From Staphylococcus equorum (GTDB lineage: Bacteria > Bacillota > Bacilli > Staphylococcales > Staphylococcaceae), in the NCBI RefSeq assembly GCF_029531845.1, contig NZ_JAMBPV010000010.1:1-64000 (forward strand): 64,000 nt of DNA, given 5' to 3'. A model generated the notes under the pieces. That model saw only the letters and a program-made list of their open reading frames with translations. It searched no databases and was not told where the DNA came from. A program made the translations under genes and the position numbers. This document shows positions 36,368-45,879 of the stretch, in pieces. How positions within the stretch are numbered: the stretch's first letter is position 1; every line of letters begins with the position of its first letter.

Positions 36368-37402
36368 TTATATTGGAACTTCTAATGTAACGATAGTACC
36401 TCTATCAATCTGTGTATCAACATTTACTTCTGCATTGACAAGTTCTGCACGTTCATTCATACCATAAAGTCCTAACCCGGTACCTTGTGGTTGATCTGTT
36501 TTAATAAAGCCTTTACCTCTATCTATAATTTCTGCAATTAATTTATGGTCATTTACATATAAATCAATGTAAACAGTATCCACACCGGCATATTTTATCG
36601 CGTTAAATAATGCCTCTTGAACAACACGATATACGACCGTTTCAATCTCACTATCAAAACGATGTAAAGCTAGGTTAGAATGATATTCTATGCGTATGCC
36701 ATAATTGGCTTCAACTTGTTTGAAATAGGTTTTAAATGCTGCATCCAACCCTAAATCATCCAAGGATGATGGTCTCAATTCAACAGATAAATTACGAATA
36801 TCATCTATTAATTTGGACATTAAGCCTTCTATACGTTTAGAATTATCTACCAAAGTTTGCATTTCTCTATGATATTTTAACAACCTTAATTCCACATCGA
36901 TGTTTAACATTTCTTGGACGAGACTGTCATGCAATTCACGTGAGATTCTTTTTCTTTCGTTTTCCTGCGCAGATATTGTTTTTTGCATCATTTTTCTCTG
37001 ATACATTTTGTCATGACGCTCTATTTGAGGTGAAACATTTTGTAATGTGAATGCTTTAATGCCTTTTGTTTCGTCAATAGTTTGATATGTTGCTGTAAAA
37101 GGCTCAACTGTGCCGCGTGTCGTTTTCATAAATACTTGAAAACTCGTATCCCCTACTGACTCAGCTTCTAAAAAGCAATTTGTACACGATTGTAAATCAT
37201 ATTCATTTGTATAGCCATCACAGCGGTTGCATATTGCATTAGTCATTTCTTGGTAATCATTATCGGGTGAAATAATATCATGAGCTGCTTTGTTCATCGT
37301 TATGACTTGACCATGTTTGTCAACAAATACTATTTTTTCACTTGTATTATTAAAATAGTGAACTAACAATTGGTCTATATTTTCCATTTGATTTGTCTGC
37401 AT
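36368..37402 (-). CDS. nreB: Oxygen-sensing histidine kinase NreB
   Basis: The 344-residue cytoplasmic kinase has an N-terminal PAS domain whose four cysteines (C58, C61, C73 and C76 in CNRC...CTNC) bind an oxygen-labile [4Fe-4S] cluster. Without oxygen the intact cluster promotes autophosphorylation at His158 ([13 protein letters not shown]), in a HisKA_3 domain, followed by the HATPase domain (GTGLGLYGM). The ATG start is chosen because AGGTGA lies upstream; an in-frame GTG three codons earlier overlaps it. It sits between nreA and nreC. Confidence 0.94.
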   Translation of the reverse strand: MQTNQMENIDQLLVHYFNNTSEKIVFVDKHGQVITMNKAAHDIISPDNDYQEMTNAICNRCDGYTNEYDLQSCTNCFLEAESVGDTSFQVFMKTTRGTVEPFTATYQTIDETKGIKAFTLQNVSPQIERHDKMYQRKMMQKTISAQENERKRISRELHDSLVQEMLNIDVELRLLKYHREMQTLVDNSKRIEGLMSKLIDDIRNLSVELRPSSLDDLGLDAAFKTYFKQVEANYGIRIEYHSNLALHRFDSEIETVVYRVVQEALFNAIKYAGVDTVYIDLYVNDHKLIAEIIDRGKGFIKTDQPQGTGLGLYGMNERAELVNAEVNVDTQIDRGTIVTLEVPI

Positions 37403-37411
37403 TAAAATCAC

Positions 37412-37882
37412 CTAGTCTTCTTCATTAAAAATTCCCAATTTGTTTGTGATTGAAATAGTGTGACATGTTTGAGGTAGCGGTCTCTTATTTCTTTGACCTA
37501 ATAATAGCACACCATAAACGTGCTTTTCATACCATAATGGTATTGCTATCACTGCTGTTAGGCCTTCACATAATACGATTGGATATTTATGTTTTTCGCT
37601 ATGTAAGAGAAATTGATCGATATCTTCTATCACCATTCGCTTACCTGTTTTCATCACATTTCCAGCAATGCCTTTACCTATTCTAAGCACAATGAGTTTA
37701 TAGCGGGTATTGGTACTTCCAGATACATAATTCCATTTTATCGGAGAAACTTGGTTTTCATCTTTGTAAAATGCCAACCCTGCAAAATCAAAACCTTCTT
37801 CAATACGAAGGGTGTCTAAAACAGCTTGATAATTCACTTTTTCATTAAAAGATAATAGGCTCAATCTTTCGCCCCCATTCAC
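37412..37882 (-). CDS. nreA: GAF-domain nitrate sensor NreA
   Basis: The 156-residue protein is a single GAF domain. In S. carnosus NreA binds nitrate and, when empty, inhibits NreB phosphorylation. The first codon is GTG overlapping the narI stop (GTGTGA). A TTG six codons later at 37864 has GGGGG 7 bases upstream and is a plausible alternative start. It links the nar structural genes to the nreBC sensors in one operon. Confidence 0.9.
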   Translation of the reverse strand: MNGGERLSLLSFNEKVNYQAVLDTLRIEEGFDFAGLAFYKDENQVSPIKWNYVSGSTNTRYKLIVLRIGKGIAGNVMKTGKRMVIEDIDQFLLHSEKHKYPIVLCEGLTAVIAIPLWYEKHVYGVLLLGQRNKRPLPQTCHTISITNKLGIFNEED

Positions 37883-38556
37883 ACTTTATGCTTTCGATAA
37901 ATAATATAACTACGGCTCGCATAAGTTAGTGGCACGCTCCACACATGTACTAACCTAGTAAATGGCCATAAAGTCATAATCACAAATCCTAAAAGTATAT
38001 GCATTTTAAATGCAAGTGGCACATGTATCATTAAATTAGCATCAGGAGAAAACATAAATAGTTGTCTAAACCATATTGATATTGTCTCTCTATAATCAAA
38101 TGTTGGTATCGTTGTGTTTGTTACTAAAGTAGCATAACAACCCATAAAAACAATGAGTAAAAGTAAAAAATTCACAATTATATCTGATGCAGAACTCAAT
38201 TTTCTAATGTTCTTTTTAGTTACACGACGTGCCGTTAACAACAACATACCTATCATAGTTATTATACCAAATACACTACCAATATACACTGCTCCTATAT
38301 GATATAAATGATCATTAACACCGACTGATGATAACCATGGTGCAGGTATAACTAAACCTACAAAATGTCCCATAGCTACAGGAATTATACCTAAATGGAA
38401 CATGAGACTGCCCCATTTCAATTGTTTCTTTTCAATAAATTCACTAGATTTAGCAGTCCATGAAAATTTATCAAACTTAAAGCGTGCGATATGCCCAATT
38501 AAGAAAATAGCTATACAAAGATAAGGGACGATAACCCATAAAAATTGATTAAACAT
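37879..38556 (-). CDS. narI: Respiratory nitrate reductase gamma subunit (cytochrome b)
   Basis: The 225-residue protein has five membrane helices. Conserved histidines, for example in LMFHLGIIPVAMGHFVG and FKMHILLGF...RLVHVW, bind two b-type haems. It oxidises menaquinol and passes electrons to NarH. Its ATG overlaps the narJ stop region by 8 bases, and its end overlaps nreA. Confidence 0.94.
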   Translation of the reverse strand: MFNQFLWVIVPYLCIAIFLIGHIARFKFDKFSWTAKSSEFIEKKQLKWGSLMFHLGIIPVAMGHFVGLVIPAPWLSSVGVNDHLYHIGAVYIGSVFGIITMIGMLLLTARRVTKKNIRKLSSASDIIVNFLLLLIVFMGCYATLVTNTTIPTFDYRETISIWFRQLFMFSPDANLMIHVPLAFKMHILLGFVIMTLWPFTRLVHVWSVPLTYASRSYIIYRKHKV

Positions 38557-39124
38557 TTGTCTTCACCTCAGATACTGGTTCGATGCACGCTTTTAAAGTA
38601 GCCCTTAAAGCTTTTATTAAGTAATAGTATGGACTATCTTTTTCTTTTAATTGCTGCGCCATCGCATAGGTGCCATCTTCAATAATCATGATTGCAAATT
38701 CAATATTTCCTTGTGCACGTGAATCATTTTGCCATTGTGCAATATATAAAAATTCTAGCATTAAGGGTAAATAATCTGGTAATTCATTGGCTGCCATTTC
38801 CAAACCAAACATTTCGTATAGTACTTTTAATTTAGCGAGTAACTGGCCACGTTCTTTTTGTGTATCAAATTTATTGTAAGTCATATAAAGCGGCGCTTTT
38901 TTATTAAAATCAAATGTGTCTGAATACAATTGTTTAATCTCCAACAGGCTGAGTTCATGAATCTTTTCACGATAAATCAATAAATCATGATAGGCTGGAT
39001 GACCCAAATCAATAACTTCTTCAAACGTTTTGGGATGAAATGTCAATTTTTTAGGAAATTCCAACTGTTGCGCTAAGTAGCCAAAAGTTTCTTGAAAATA
39101 ATAATATTGTGTTAAATTAATCAC
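38549..39124 (-). CDS. narJ: Nitrate reductase assembly chaperone NarJ
   Basis: The 191-residue TorD-type chaperone helps insert the molybdenum cofactor and assemble NarGHI. It shares the conserved YLPLMLEFL and TFHPKTFEEV segments. The likely start is GTG at 39124 within narH's last codons, after GGAGG, as in related operons; the longer frame runs far into narH. This overlap couples narJ translation to narH. Confidence 0.9.
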   Translation of the reverse strand: MINLTQYYYFQETFGYLAQQLEFPKKLTFHPKTFEEVIDLGHPAYHDLLIYREKIHELSLLEIKQLYSDTFDFNKKAPLYMTYNKFDTQKERGQLLAKLKVLYEMFGLEMAANELPDYLPLMLEFLYIAQWQNDSRAQGNIEFAIMIIEDGTYAMAQQLKEKDSPYYYLIKALRATLKACIEPVSEVKTNV

Positions 39125-40685
39125 GGAAAATCCCTCCATAGAAATTTTCATTGTAAATTTCTTGTCCTGATTTTTCAGATGCTGTACCCACAGGCACCCC
39201 ACATCCTTCACAATTAGAACCGAAGTATTCTCCACCATAACCTTGGCTACCTTGAGCATGATACGTATCCATATATGCTTCTTTATGAGACGTTGGAATC
39301 ACAAAACGGTCCTCATATTTGGCTATAGCTAATAAACGATACATGTCTTTTGTTTGTCGTTCAGTCAAACCAAGTCTTGATAGTTTATCTGTATTAAATG
39401 GTTTGTTTGTCACTTCTGCTCGCATATAACTTCTCATAATTGCCATACGTTGTAATGCTATTTTAATAGATTCTGTATCTCCAGCAGTAAATAAATTCGC
39501 TAAATATTGAATTGGTAACCTCATTTCTTCAATTGCTGGAAATATCATATCAGGATTTCTATTTGCATCTGTTGCAGTTTGCCCTTCAAAATAGCTCATG
39601 ATTGGACTCAATGGCGGACAATACCAAACCATTGGCATAGTACGATATTCAGGATGTAATGGAAAAGCAAGTTTATATTCAATAGCGAGTTTATAAACAG
39701 GTGAATTTTGAGCTGCTTCAATCCATTCCATTGAAACGCCATCTTTTTGCGCCTGTTCAATCACTGCTTGATCATAAGGGTTTAAGAATAAATCGAGTTG
39801 TTTTTCATATAAATCTTGTTCATTTTCTGCACTTGCCGCTTCTTCAACTCTGTCTGCATCATATAATAAAACACCTAAATATCTCATACGACCTGTACAA
39901 GTTTCAGAACATACTGTAGGCATACCTGCTTCAATACGCGGAAAACAAAATGTACACTTCTCTGCTTTATTTGTTTTCCAATTAAAATAAACCTTTTTAT
40001 ATGGGCAACCTGTCATACAATATCTCCAACCGCGACAAGCTTCTTGATCAACCAGGACAATACCATCTTCATCTCGTTTATACATTGCACCAGAAGGACA
40101 TGAAGCGACACAACTTGGATTTAAACAATGCTCGCATAACCTTGGTAGATACATCATAAAAGTTTCATCAAATTTAAATTTGATATCTTCTTCAATACGT
40201 TGAATATTAGGGTCTTCCGGTCCAGTCACATGTCCACCTGCTAAATCATCTTCCCAGTTAGGACCCCAATTCAAATCTAATTTCTCACCTGAGATTAAGG
40301 AATGTGCTTTTGCGACCGGTGAATGATTACCTGCTTTAGCTGCTGTAAGGTGTTCATAATTATATGTCCATGGCTCATAGTAATCTTTAATTACTGGCAT
40401 ATCTGGATTATAAAATATTTTACCTAATGCTATTTTTGACCACTTACTACCAGATTTAAGCTCTAGTTTTCCTTTTTTATTTAAGTACCATCCTCCTTTG
40501 TACTGTTCTTGGTCTTCCCATCGTTTTGGATAACCAATACCTGGCTTAGTTTCTACGTTGTTAAACCACATATATTCAGCTCCGGGACGGTTTGTCCATG
40601 TGCTCTTACAAGTTACACTACAAGTATGACAACCTATACATTTATCTAAGTTTAATACCATTGCAATCTGTGCTTTAATCTTCAA
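39117..40685 (-). CDS. narH: Respiratory nitrate reductase beta subunit (Fe-S)
   Basis: The 522-residue protein carries four Fe-S clusters. Cysteine groups are CIGCHTCSVTCK, CEHCLNPSCVASCP, CRGWRYCMTGCP (with the Trp that marks the [3Fe-4S] site) and CTFC...CSETC. It relays electrons from NarI to NarG. The start is a TTG nine bases after AAGGAGG, giving the KIKAQIAMVLNLD N-terminus known from other staphylococci. It overlaps narG by 11 bases. Confidence 0.95.
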   Translation of the reverse strand: MKIKAQIAMVLNLDKCIGCHTCSVTCKSTWTNRPGAEYMWFNNVETKPGIGYPKRWEDQEQYKGGWYLNKKGKLELKSGSKWSKIALGKIFYNPDMPVIKDYYEPWTYNYEHLTAAKAGNHSPVAKAHSLISGEKLDLNWGPNWEDDLAGGHVTGPEDPNIQRIEEDIKFKFDETFMMYLPRLCEHCLNPSCVASCPSGAMYKRDEDGIVLVDQEACRGWRYCMTGCPYKKVYFNWKTNKAEKCTFCFPRIEAGMPTVCSETCTGRMRYLGVLLYDADRVEEAASAENEQDLYEKQLDLFLNPYDQAVIEQAQKDGVSMEWIEAAQNSPVYKLAIEYKLAFPLHPEYRTMPMVWYCPPLSPIMSYFEGQTATDANRNPDMIFPAIEEMRLPIQYLANLFTAGDTESIKIALQRMAIMRSYMRAEVTNKPFNTDKLSRLGLTERQTKDMYRLLAIAKYEDRFVIPTSHKEAYMDTYHAQGSQGYGGEYFGSNCEGCGVPVGTASEKSGQEIYNENFYGGIFRD

Positions 40686-43600
40686 GCCAGTCAACCTCCT
40701 TCAGTTTTCTAACAGCTACATAAACATCTCTTTGGTTTCCAATAGGACCATAATAATTAAAGTGATAACTGATTTGAGCATAACCACCTACAAGTTGTGT
40801 TGGTTTTAGATGTATTCTTGTTGGTGCATTGTGAGAGCCACCTCTTGTTTCAGTAATTTCAGATCCTGGCGTTTCAATATGCTTATCTTGGGCATGATAC
40901 ATAAACATCGTACCTCTCGGCATACGGTGTGATACAACTGCTCTAGCCGTTACTACACCATTTCTGTTGTAGACTTCTAACCATTGATTGTCTGCAATAT
41001 CATGCGTTTCAGCATCTTCTTTTGAAATCCACACTGTCGGACCACCTCTAAAGAGTGTCAACATATGTTGATTATCTTGGTACGTAGAATGAATATTCCA
41101 TTTACCATGTGGTGTTAAATAGCGTAATACTAGTGTTTGATTATCCATCGTGACATTCTTATCCTTTGTTCCAAATACCATTGGTGGTAAAGTTGGTTTA
41201 TAGACAGGTAAATTTTCTCCAAACTGTTGGAATATTTCATGATCAATATAATAACTTTGACGTCCTGTTAATGTTCTAAACGGCACTAAGCGTTCAATAT
41301 TTGTTGTAAAAGGTGAATAACGCTGCCCGTTTTTATTTGAACCAGGGAACACTGCAGTTGGAATAACTTCTCTTGGTTGAGCAGTCATATTTAAAAACGT
41401 TATTTTTTCTGATGCACGTTCACTAGAAATGTCTTTTAATGGCATGCCTGTTTGTTGTTCTAAATCTTCATAAGATTTTTGTGATAATTTGCCATTTGTA
41501 GCTGAAGACAAATTCAATACGGCGTCTGCTGCACGTCGCGCAGTATCTATTCTAGGTCTACCATTTCTCACTGAACTTTCATTTTCATCATTCCAAGTGC
41601 CAACCATATGCTTCAACTCTTCATATTGTTCTGACACTGTGAAGCTCACGCCATGGGCACCCACTTTAGCTTGTTCTAATAAAGGGCCGAGTGTGACATA
41701 TTTATCGAATATTTTTGTATAATCTCGATCAACAATTGCAAAGCTTGGCATTGTCTTACCAGGAATAGCTTCTACTTCACCTTTAGACCAGTCCTTTATA
41801 ATGCCATTCACATTTGATATTTCTTGTTGCGAATCATGTGCTAAAGGTGTCGTTACGACATCTTTGTATACGCCTGTCAGATGTTTTTTCGCGGTTTCCG
41901 ACACTTCTTTACTTAACGATTTGAAAATATCCCAATCTGAACGTGATTCCCATAAAGGATCTATTGCTGGATTAAATGGATGTACAAAAGGATGCATGTC
42001 CGTAGATGATAAGTCATGCTTTTCATACCATGTCGCAGCAGGCAATACAATGTCTGAATATAGTGGTGTCGAAGTCATTCTAAAGTCTAATGAAACAAGT
42101 AAATCTAGTTTACCCTCGGTATCATCTCTCCATTGAATCTCCTCCGGTTTCACTTCTTCGTTAGGCTCTGCCAATAGTCCAGACTTCGCACCAAGTAAAT
42201 GTTTCATAAAATACTCTTGACCTTTTGCAGAACTAGATATTAAATTAGAACGCCAAAGGAATAATGTTTTCGGGTGATTCTTTTTCAAATCAGGGTCTTC
42301 AATTGCAAACTGTGTTTCTCTCGATTTCACAGAATCTACTGCATGTTTTAAAATTACTTCATCATTAAATTCATTCGCATCTTTTGCTTCTTCACCAAAT
42401 GACAAACTATTTTTATTAAACTGTGGATACGAAGGCAACCAACCTAATCTAGCTGCTAATACATTATAATCTGCCGGATGTTGATGCTTAATATTTTCAG
42501 CTAACGGTGATTTAATACTATCCACATTAGATTCTTCATATTTCCACTGATCTGTCGCAAAGTAGAACCAACTTGTGCCATTTTGTAATCGCGGTGGACC
42601 TTGCCAATCTTTAGCGAATGCAAGTGTATTCCAACCTTCAATTGGTCTACATTTTTCTTGGCCAACATAATGCGCCCATCCGCCACCATTCACGCCTTGG
42701 CAACCACATAGTAATACTAAATTTAATATAGAACGATATATCGTATCTGAGTTAAACCAGTGGTTAATACCTGCACCCATAATAATCATCGATTTACCCT
42801 TTGTATCAATCGCATTTTGTGCAAATTCACGTGCAACTTGTGTAACTACATCTTGTTTCACACCAGTAACTGTTTCTTGCCATGCAGGTGTATAATATGA
42901 ATTTACGTCTTTATAATCCTTGGCTTCTAATTCATGATTAAATCTTTTTATACCGTATTGACTCGTCATTAAATCATAAACCGTAGCTATATATCGCTCT
43001 TCTCCATTCGCTAGAGTTATTTTTTTAACAGCAATTGGTCGTTCAAAAATGCCATTACCCTCATTATTGAAATATGGAAATTGTATTTTTTCTAATTCAA
43101 AATCATCTTCTGCAAGACTTAGTGCTGGATCGATTTTACTACCGTCTTCATTTTCTAATTTTAAATTCCATTGTTTATCTTTTTCCCAACGTTGCCCCAT
43201 CGTGCCATTCGGAACCATTAAGTCCTGAGTAATTTTATCAAAAATAACAGGCTTCCATTCACTATGCTCTGTCGTTTCACCTAAATCATTTGCTCTTAAG
43301 AAACGACCTGCTTTAAAACCATTTTCATCTTTATCTAGCATGATGATAAATGGCATATCCGTATATTGTTTTGAATAATTTATAAAATGTGCATTCGGTT
43401 GATTGACGTAATGTTCTTGAAGTATGACATGCGTCATCGCTTGCGCGAGTGCTGCGTCAGTGCCAGGATGTGGTGCTAACCAATTGTCTGCAAATTTCAC
43501 ATTCTCTGCATAGTCAGGCGCGATTGATACCACTTTTGTTCCTTTATATCGAACTTCAGTCATAAAGTGCGCGTCTGGGGTACGTGTCATTGGTACATTC

Positions 43601-44358
43601 GAACCCCACATCATAATATAAGAGGCATTGTACCAATCACTTGATTCAGGTACATCTGTTTGCTCGCCCCAAATTTGAGGTGAAGCAGGTGGTAAATCTG
43701 CATACCAATCATAAAAACTCAACATTTCTCCACCAAGTAAGCTCACAAATCGTGCACCAGAAGCATAACTCAACATAGACATTGCAGGTATCGGGGTAAA
43801 ACCAGCTATTCTATCTGGACCAAATTTTTTGATGGTATAAATAATCTGAGCAGCTATGAGTTTACCTACGTCTTTCCAATTTGTTCTCACTAATCCGCCC
43901 TTGCCCCGTGCTTGTTTATATATTTTTGCTTTTTCTTCATCTTCTACGATAGATGCCCAAGCCTCTATCGTATTATTATCATGGATTTCTAATGCTTCTA
44001 CCCATAGCTCCCATAACTTTTTACGAATATATGGATAACGAATTCTTAAAGGACTATATTCATACCAAGAAAATGAAGCACCACGTGGACAGCCTCTAGG
44101 TTCAAATTCAGGCATATCAGGCCCACAACTTGGATAGTCTGTTTGTTGATTTTCCCATGTGATCACACCATTTTTAACAAATACTTTCCACGAACAAGAA
44201 CCTGTACAATTCACACCATGAGTTGTTCTAACTACTTTGTCGTGACTCCATCTTTCTCTATACATTCTTTCCCATTCCCGACTCTTATTTTCTAAGACCG
44301 ACCAGTTACCATTAAATTTTTCAGTCGGCTTAAAAAAGTTTAATCCAAATTTTTTCAT
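40675..44358 (-). CDS. narG: Respiratory nitrate reductase alpha subunit (Mo-bisMGD)
   Basis: The 1227-residue catalytic subunit reduces nitrate to nitrite at the cytoplasmic face. Its N-terminal HGVNCTGSCSW motif binds the FS0 cluster, and the molybdenum-aspartate region is in YPSCGPDMP...RGCPRGASFSW. Residues typical of NarG continue to the end (GGYAQISYHFNYYGP, KEVDWLED). The start is the ATG preceded by GAGAGG, three codons inside the longest frame. Candidate Rex and NreC sites control its promoter. It is the first gene of narGHJI-nreABC. Confidence 0.97.
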   Translation of the reverse strand: MKKFGLNFFKPTEKFNGNWSVLENKSREWERMYRERWSHDKVVRTTHGVNCTGSCSWKVFVKNGVITWENQQTDYPSCGPDMPEFEPRGCPRGASFSWYEYSPLRIRYPYIRKKLWELWVEALEIHDNNTIEAWASIVEDEEKAKIYKQARGKGGLVRTNWKDVGKLIAAQIIYTIKKFGPDRIAGFTPIPAMSMLSYASGARFVSLLGGEMLSFYDWYADLPPASPQIWGEQTDVPESSDWYNASYIMMWGSNVPMTRTPDAHFMTEVRYKGTKVVSIAPDYAENVKFADNWLAPHPGTDAALAQAMTHVILQEHYVNQPNAHFINYSKQYTDMPFIIMLDKDENGFKAGRFLRANDLGETTEHSEWKPVIFDKITQDLMVPNGTMGQRWEKDKQWNLKLENEDGSKIDPALSLAEDDFELEKIQFPYFNNEGNGIFERPIAVKKITLANGEERYIATVYDLMTSQYGIKRFNHELEAKDYKDVNSYYTPAWQETVTGVKQDVVTQVAREFAQNAIDTKGKSMIIMGAGINHWFNSDTIYRSILNLVLLCGCQGVNGGGWAHYVGQEKCRPIEGWNTLAFAKDWQGPPRLQNGTSWFYFATDQWKYEESNVDSIKSPLAENIKHQHPADYNVLAARLGWLPSYPQFNKNSLSFGEEAKDANEFNDEVILKHAVDSVKSRETQFAIEDPDLKKNHPKTLFLWRSNLISSSAKGQEYFMKHLLGAKSGLLAEPNEEVKPEEIQWRDDTEGKLDLLVSLDFRMTSTPLYSDIVLPAATWYEKHDLSSTDMHPFVHPFNPAIDPLWESRSDWDIFKSLSKEVSETAKKHLTGVYKDVVTTPLAHDSQQEISNVNGIIKDWSKGEVEAIPGKTMPSFAIVDRDYTKIFDKYVTLGPLLEQAKVGAHGVSFTVSEQYEELKHMVGTWNDENESSVRNGRPRIDTARRAADAVLNLSSATNGKLSQKSYEDLEQQTGMPLKDISSERASEKITFLNMTAQPREVIPTAVFPGSNKNGQRYSPFTTNIERLVPFRTLTGRQSYYIDHEIFQQFGENLPVYKPTLPPMVFGTKDKNVTMDNQTLVLRYLTPHGKWNIHSTYQDNQHMLTLFRGGPTVWISKEDAETHDIADNQWLEVYNRNGVVTARAVVSHRMPRGTMFMYHAQDKHIETPGSEITETRGGSHNAPTRIHLKPTQLVGGYAQISYHFNYYGPIGNQRDVYVAVRKLKEVDWLED

Positions 44359-44438
44359 TGAAAACACCCTCTCAGATCATTGCCAGTAAAATTTATAAAG
44401 TAGGATTCTATGGTTCACTTCATTCACTGCTTAACTAA

Positions 44439-44482
44439 ATTGTACATTTTTTCACAAATTTCAAATATTAGGGAATCACCTA
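44439..44482 (-). promoter_or_regulatory. narG promoter with Rex and NreC sites
   Basis: On the minus strand TACAAT (44444-44439) is a -10 with a poor -35. TTGTACATTTTTTCACAA at 44440-44457 is a Rex-type site with two mismatches. TAGGGAATCACCTA at 44469-44482 is an NreC site with one mismatch, immediately upstream of the -35 as expected for an activator. Confidence 0.75.
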
Positions 44483-44545
44483 ATAAGAGAAAGAAATACC
44501 CTTAGTTTTAGATATATATTCATGTGCAATTATGCTTTATTAACC

Positions 44546-44589
44546 AAAAATGATGACTTCTATTTATTTCAATAGAAATCATCATTTTT
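44546..44589 (-). terminator. Terminator of nir-sir operon
   Basis: A 19-bp stem with one mismatch (44546-44564 with 44571-44589), A5 and T5 on the two sides, lies after sirB and upstream of the narG promoter. Confidence 0.85.
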
Positions 44590-44624
44590 ATATTTTGTGT
44601 TATCTGTTTTCTTCTAAAATCCAC

Positions 44625-45572
44625 TTATTTTATATACTTAGTGCTAATTTCCTCATCAAAATGCTGCATTAATTGTTGTTCTAAAAATAACTGTTGGCTG
44701 TGATGAAGTTCGTGCTTTTCATCAGGATTAATTATGCACCATCCGCCTTTTTCATAGATATCAAATGCTTGCTCAATTGCCTGTAAACGAGGTCCAGAAA
44801 TCAAATATTTCTTAATAGCACATGGTTTTAAAGCACTTTTAATATTTTCATAAGCTGCTATATCTCCTACAATCACCATGCCAGGTGATATATACTCTAG
44901 CCCATCAGAAACCTGCTCCACAATTGTAGTTACAGTGCCTGTGATGTATTTTTCATTAAAGGTAGAAACATTAAATATGAGCAATACTGGATAATCTACA
45001 CGTGTGGCCTGATATATATCGTTCATAATTTTAGCCAACCGCTTCACACCCATATAAATAGCTAATGTTCCTCCGTTCAAAAGTGTTGTAACATCAAACT
45101 GTTGTTGACTATTTTTATTCAGATGTCCCGTCGTAAAAGTGACACTATGCGCGATATTACGAATCGTTAATCCTAAGCCTACTGAGGCTACAGCAGCACT
45201 CGCTGTTGTAATACCTGGAATAACTTCAAAATCAATATTAGCCTGTGACAATGCGACAATCTCTTCATGTACCCTGCCAAAAATTGCCGGATCTCCACCC
45301 TTCAATCTAACGACACACCTATGTTGCTTTGCAGCTGAAATTAATTTTTCATTTATTTCTTGTTGTTGTATATGCTTACGGTATGCTTCTTTGCCAACAT
45401 TTATAATTTCAATTTCTGGTCTTACTAATTGTAATATGAATGGATTGACTAATCTGTCATACAATATAATATCTGCATTTCGAAGGAGACGTTCGCCTTT
45501 TCTCGTTAATAATTCTGGATGACCAGGACCAGCACCAATGAGATATACCTTGCCATAAGGGATTATAGGCAT
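44625..45572 (-). CDS. sirB: Uroporphyrinogen-III C-methyltransferase (SUMT)
   Basis: The 315-residue SAM-dependent enzyme makes precorrin-2 in siroheme synthesis. Signatures are GAGPGHPELLTRKG at the N-terminus, DRLVNP, and RLKGGDPAIFGR near residue 90. The C-terminal 70 residues are extra to the 240-residue catalytic core. Its ATG overlaps the nirD stop by 10 bases. Siroheme is needed by NirB, so it belongs functionally to this operon. The gene has been called sirB, cobA or nirF in staphylococci. Confidence 0.93.
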   Translation of the reverse strand: MPIIPYGKVYLIGAGPGHPELLTRKGERLLRNADIILYDRLVNPFILQLVRPEIEIINVGKEAYRKHIQQQEINEKLISAAKQHRCVVRLKGGDPAIFGRVHEEIVALSQANIDFEVIPGITTASAAVASVGLGLTIRNIAHSVTFTTGHLNKNSQQQFDVTTLLNGGTLAIYMGVKRLAKIMNDIYQATRVDYPVLLIFNVSTFNEKYITGTVTTIVEQVSDGLEYISPGMVIVGDIAAYENIKSALKPCAIKKYLISGPRLQAIEQAFDIYEKGGWCIINPDEKHELHHSQQLFLEQQLMQHFDEEISTKYIK

Positions 45573-45877
45573 ATATATACATCTCCATTATGAATTTCTA
45601 CAGGATAAACATCTACACATCCAGTATCCGGTGACTGTACTAGACCTTTTTTCAAATCTATTTTTTGATCATGTAACGGGCAATATACAAATTCACCGCT
45701 CACCGTACCTTCTGAAAGTGGTCCTCTTTTATGGGGGCATATATTATGAACTGCATGTATTTCACCTGATTCTGTTAGAAACAAGCCAATTTCAATATCA
45801 TGTATGATTACTTTTTTCCCGATTAAAGGAACAAGTTCATCGACTGTTGCGACTTTTATTTTTTCTAATGCTTTCAT
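45563..45877 (-). CDS. nirD: Nitrite reductase small subunit (Rieske)
   Basis: The 104-residue protein has an intact Rieske [2Fe-2S] motif, CPHKRGP...YCPLHDQ. E. coli NirD lacks these ligands, so this form can carry electrons. It forms NirBD, which reduces nitrite to ammonium with NADH in the cytoplasm. It begins 2 bases after the nirB stop. Confidence 0.94.
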   Translation of the reverse strand: MKALEKIKVATVDELVPLIGKKVIIHDIEIGLFLTESGEIHAVHNICPHKRGPLSEGTVSGEFVYCPLHDQKIDLKKGLVQSPDTGCVDVYPVEIHNGDVYICL

Positions 45878-45879
45878 AA

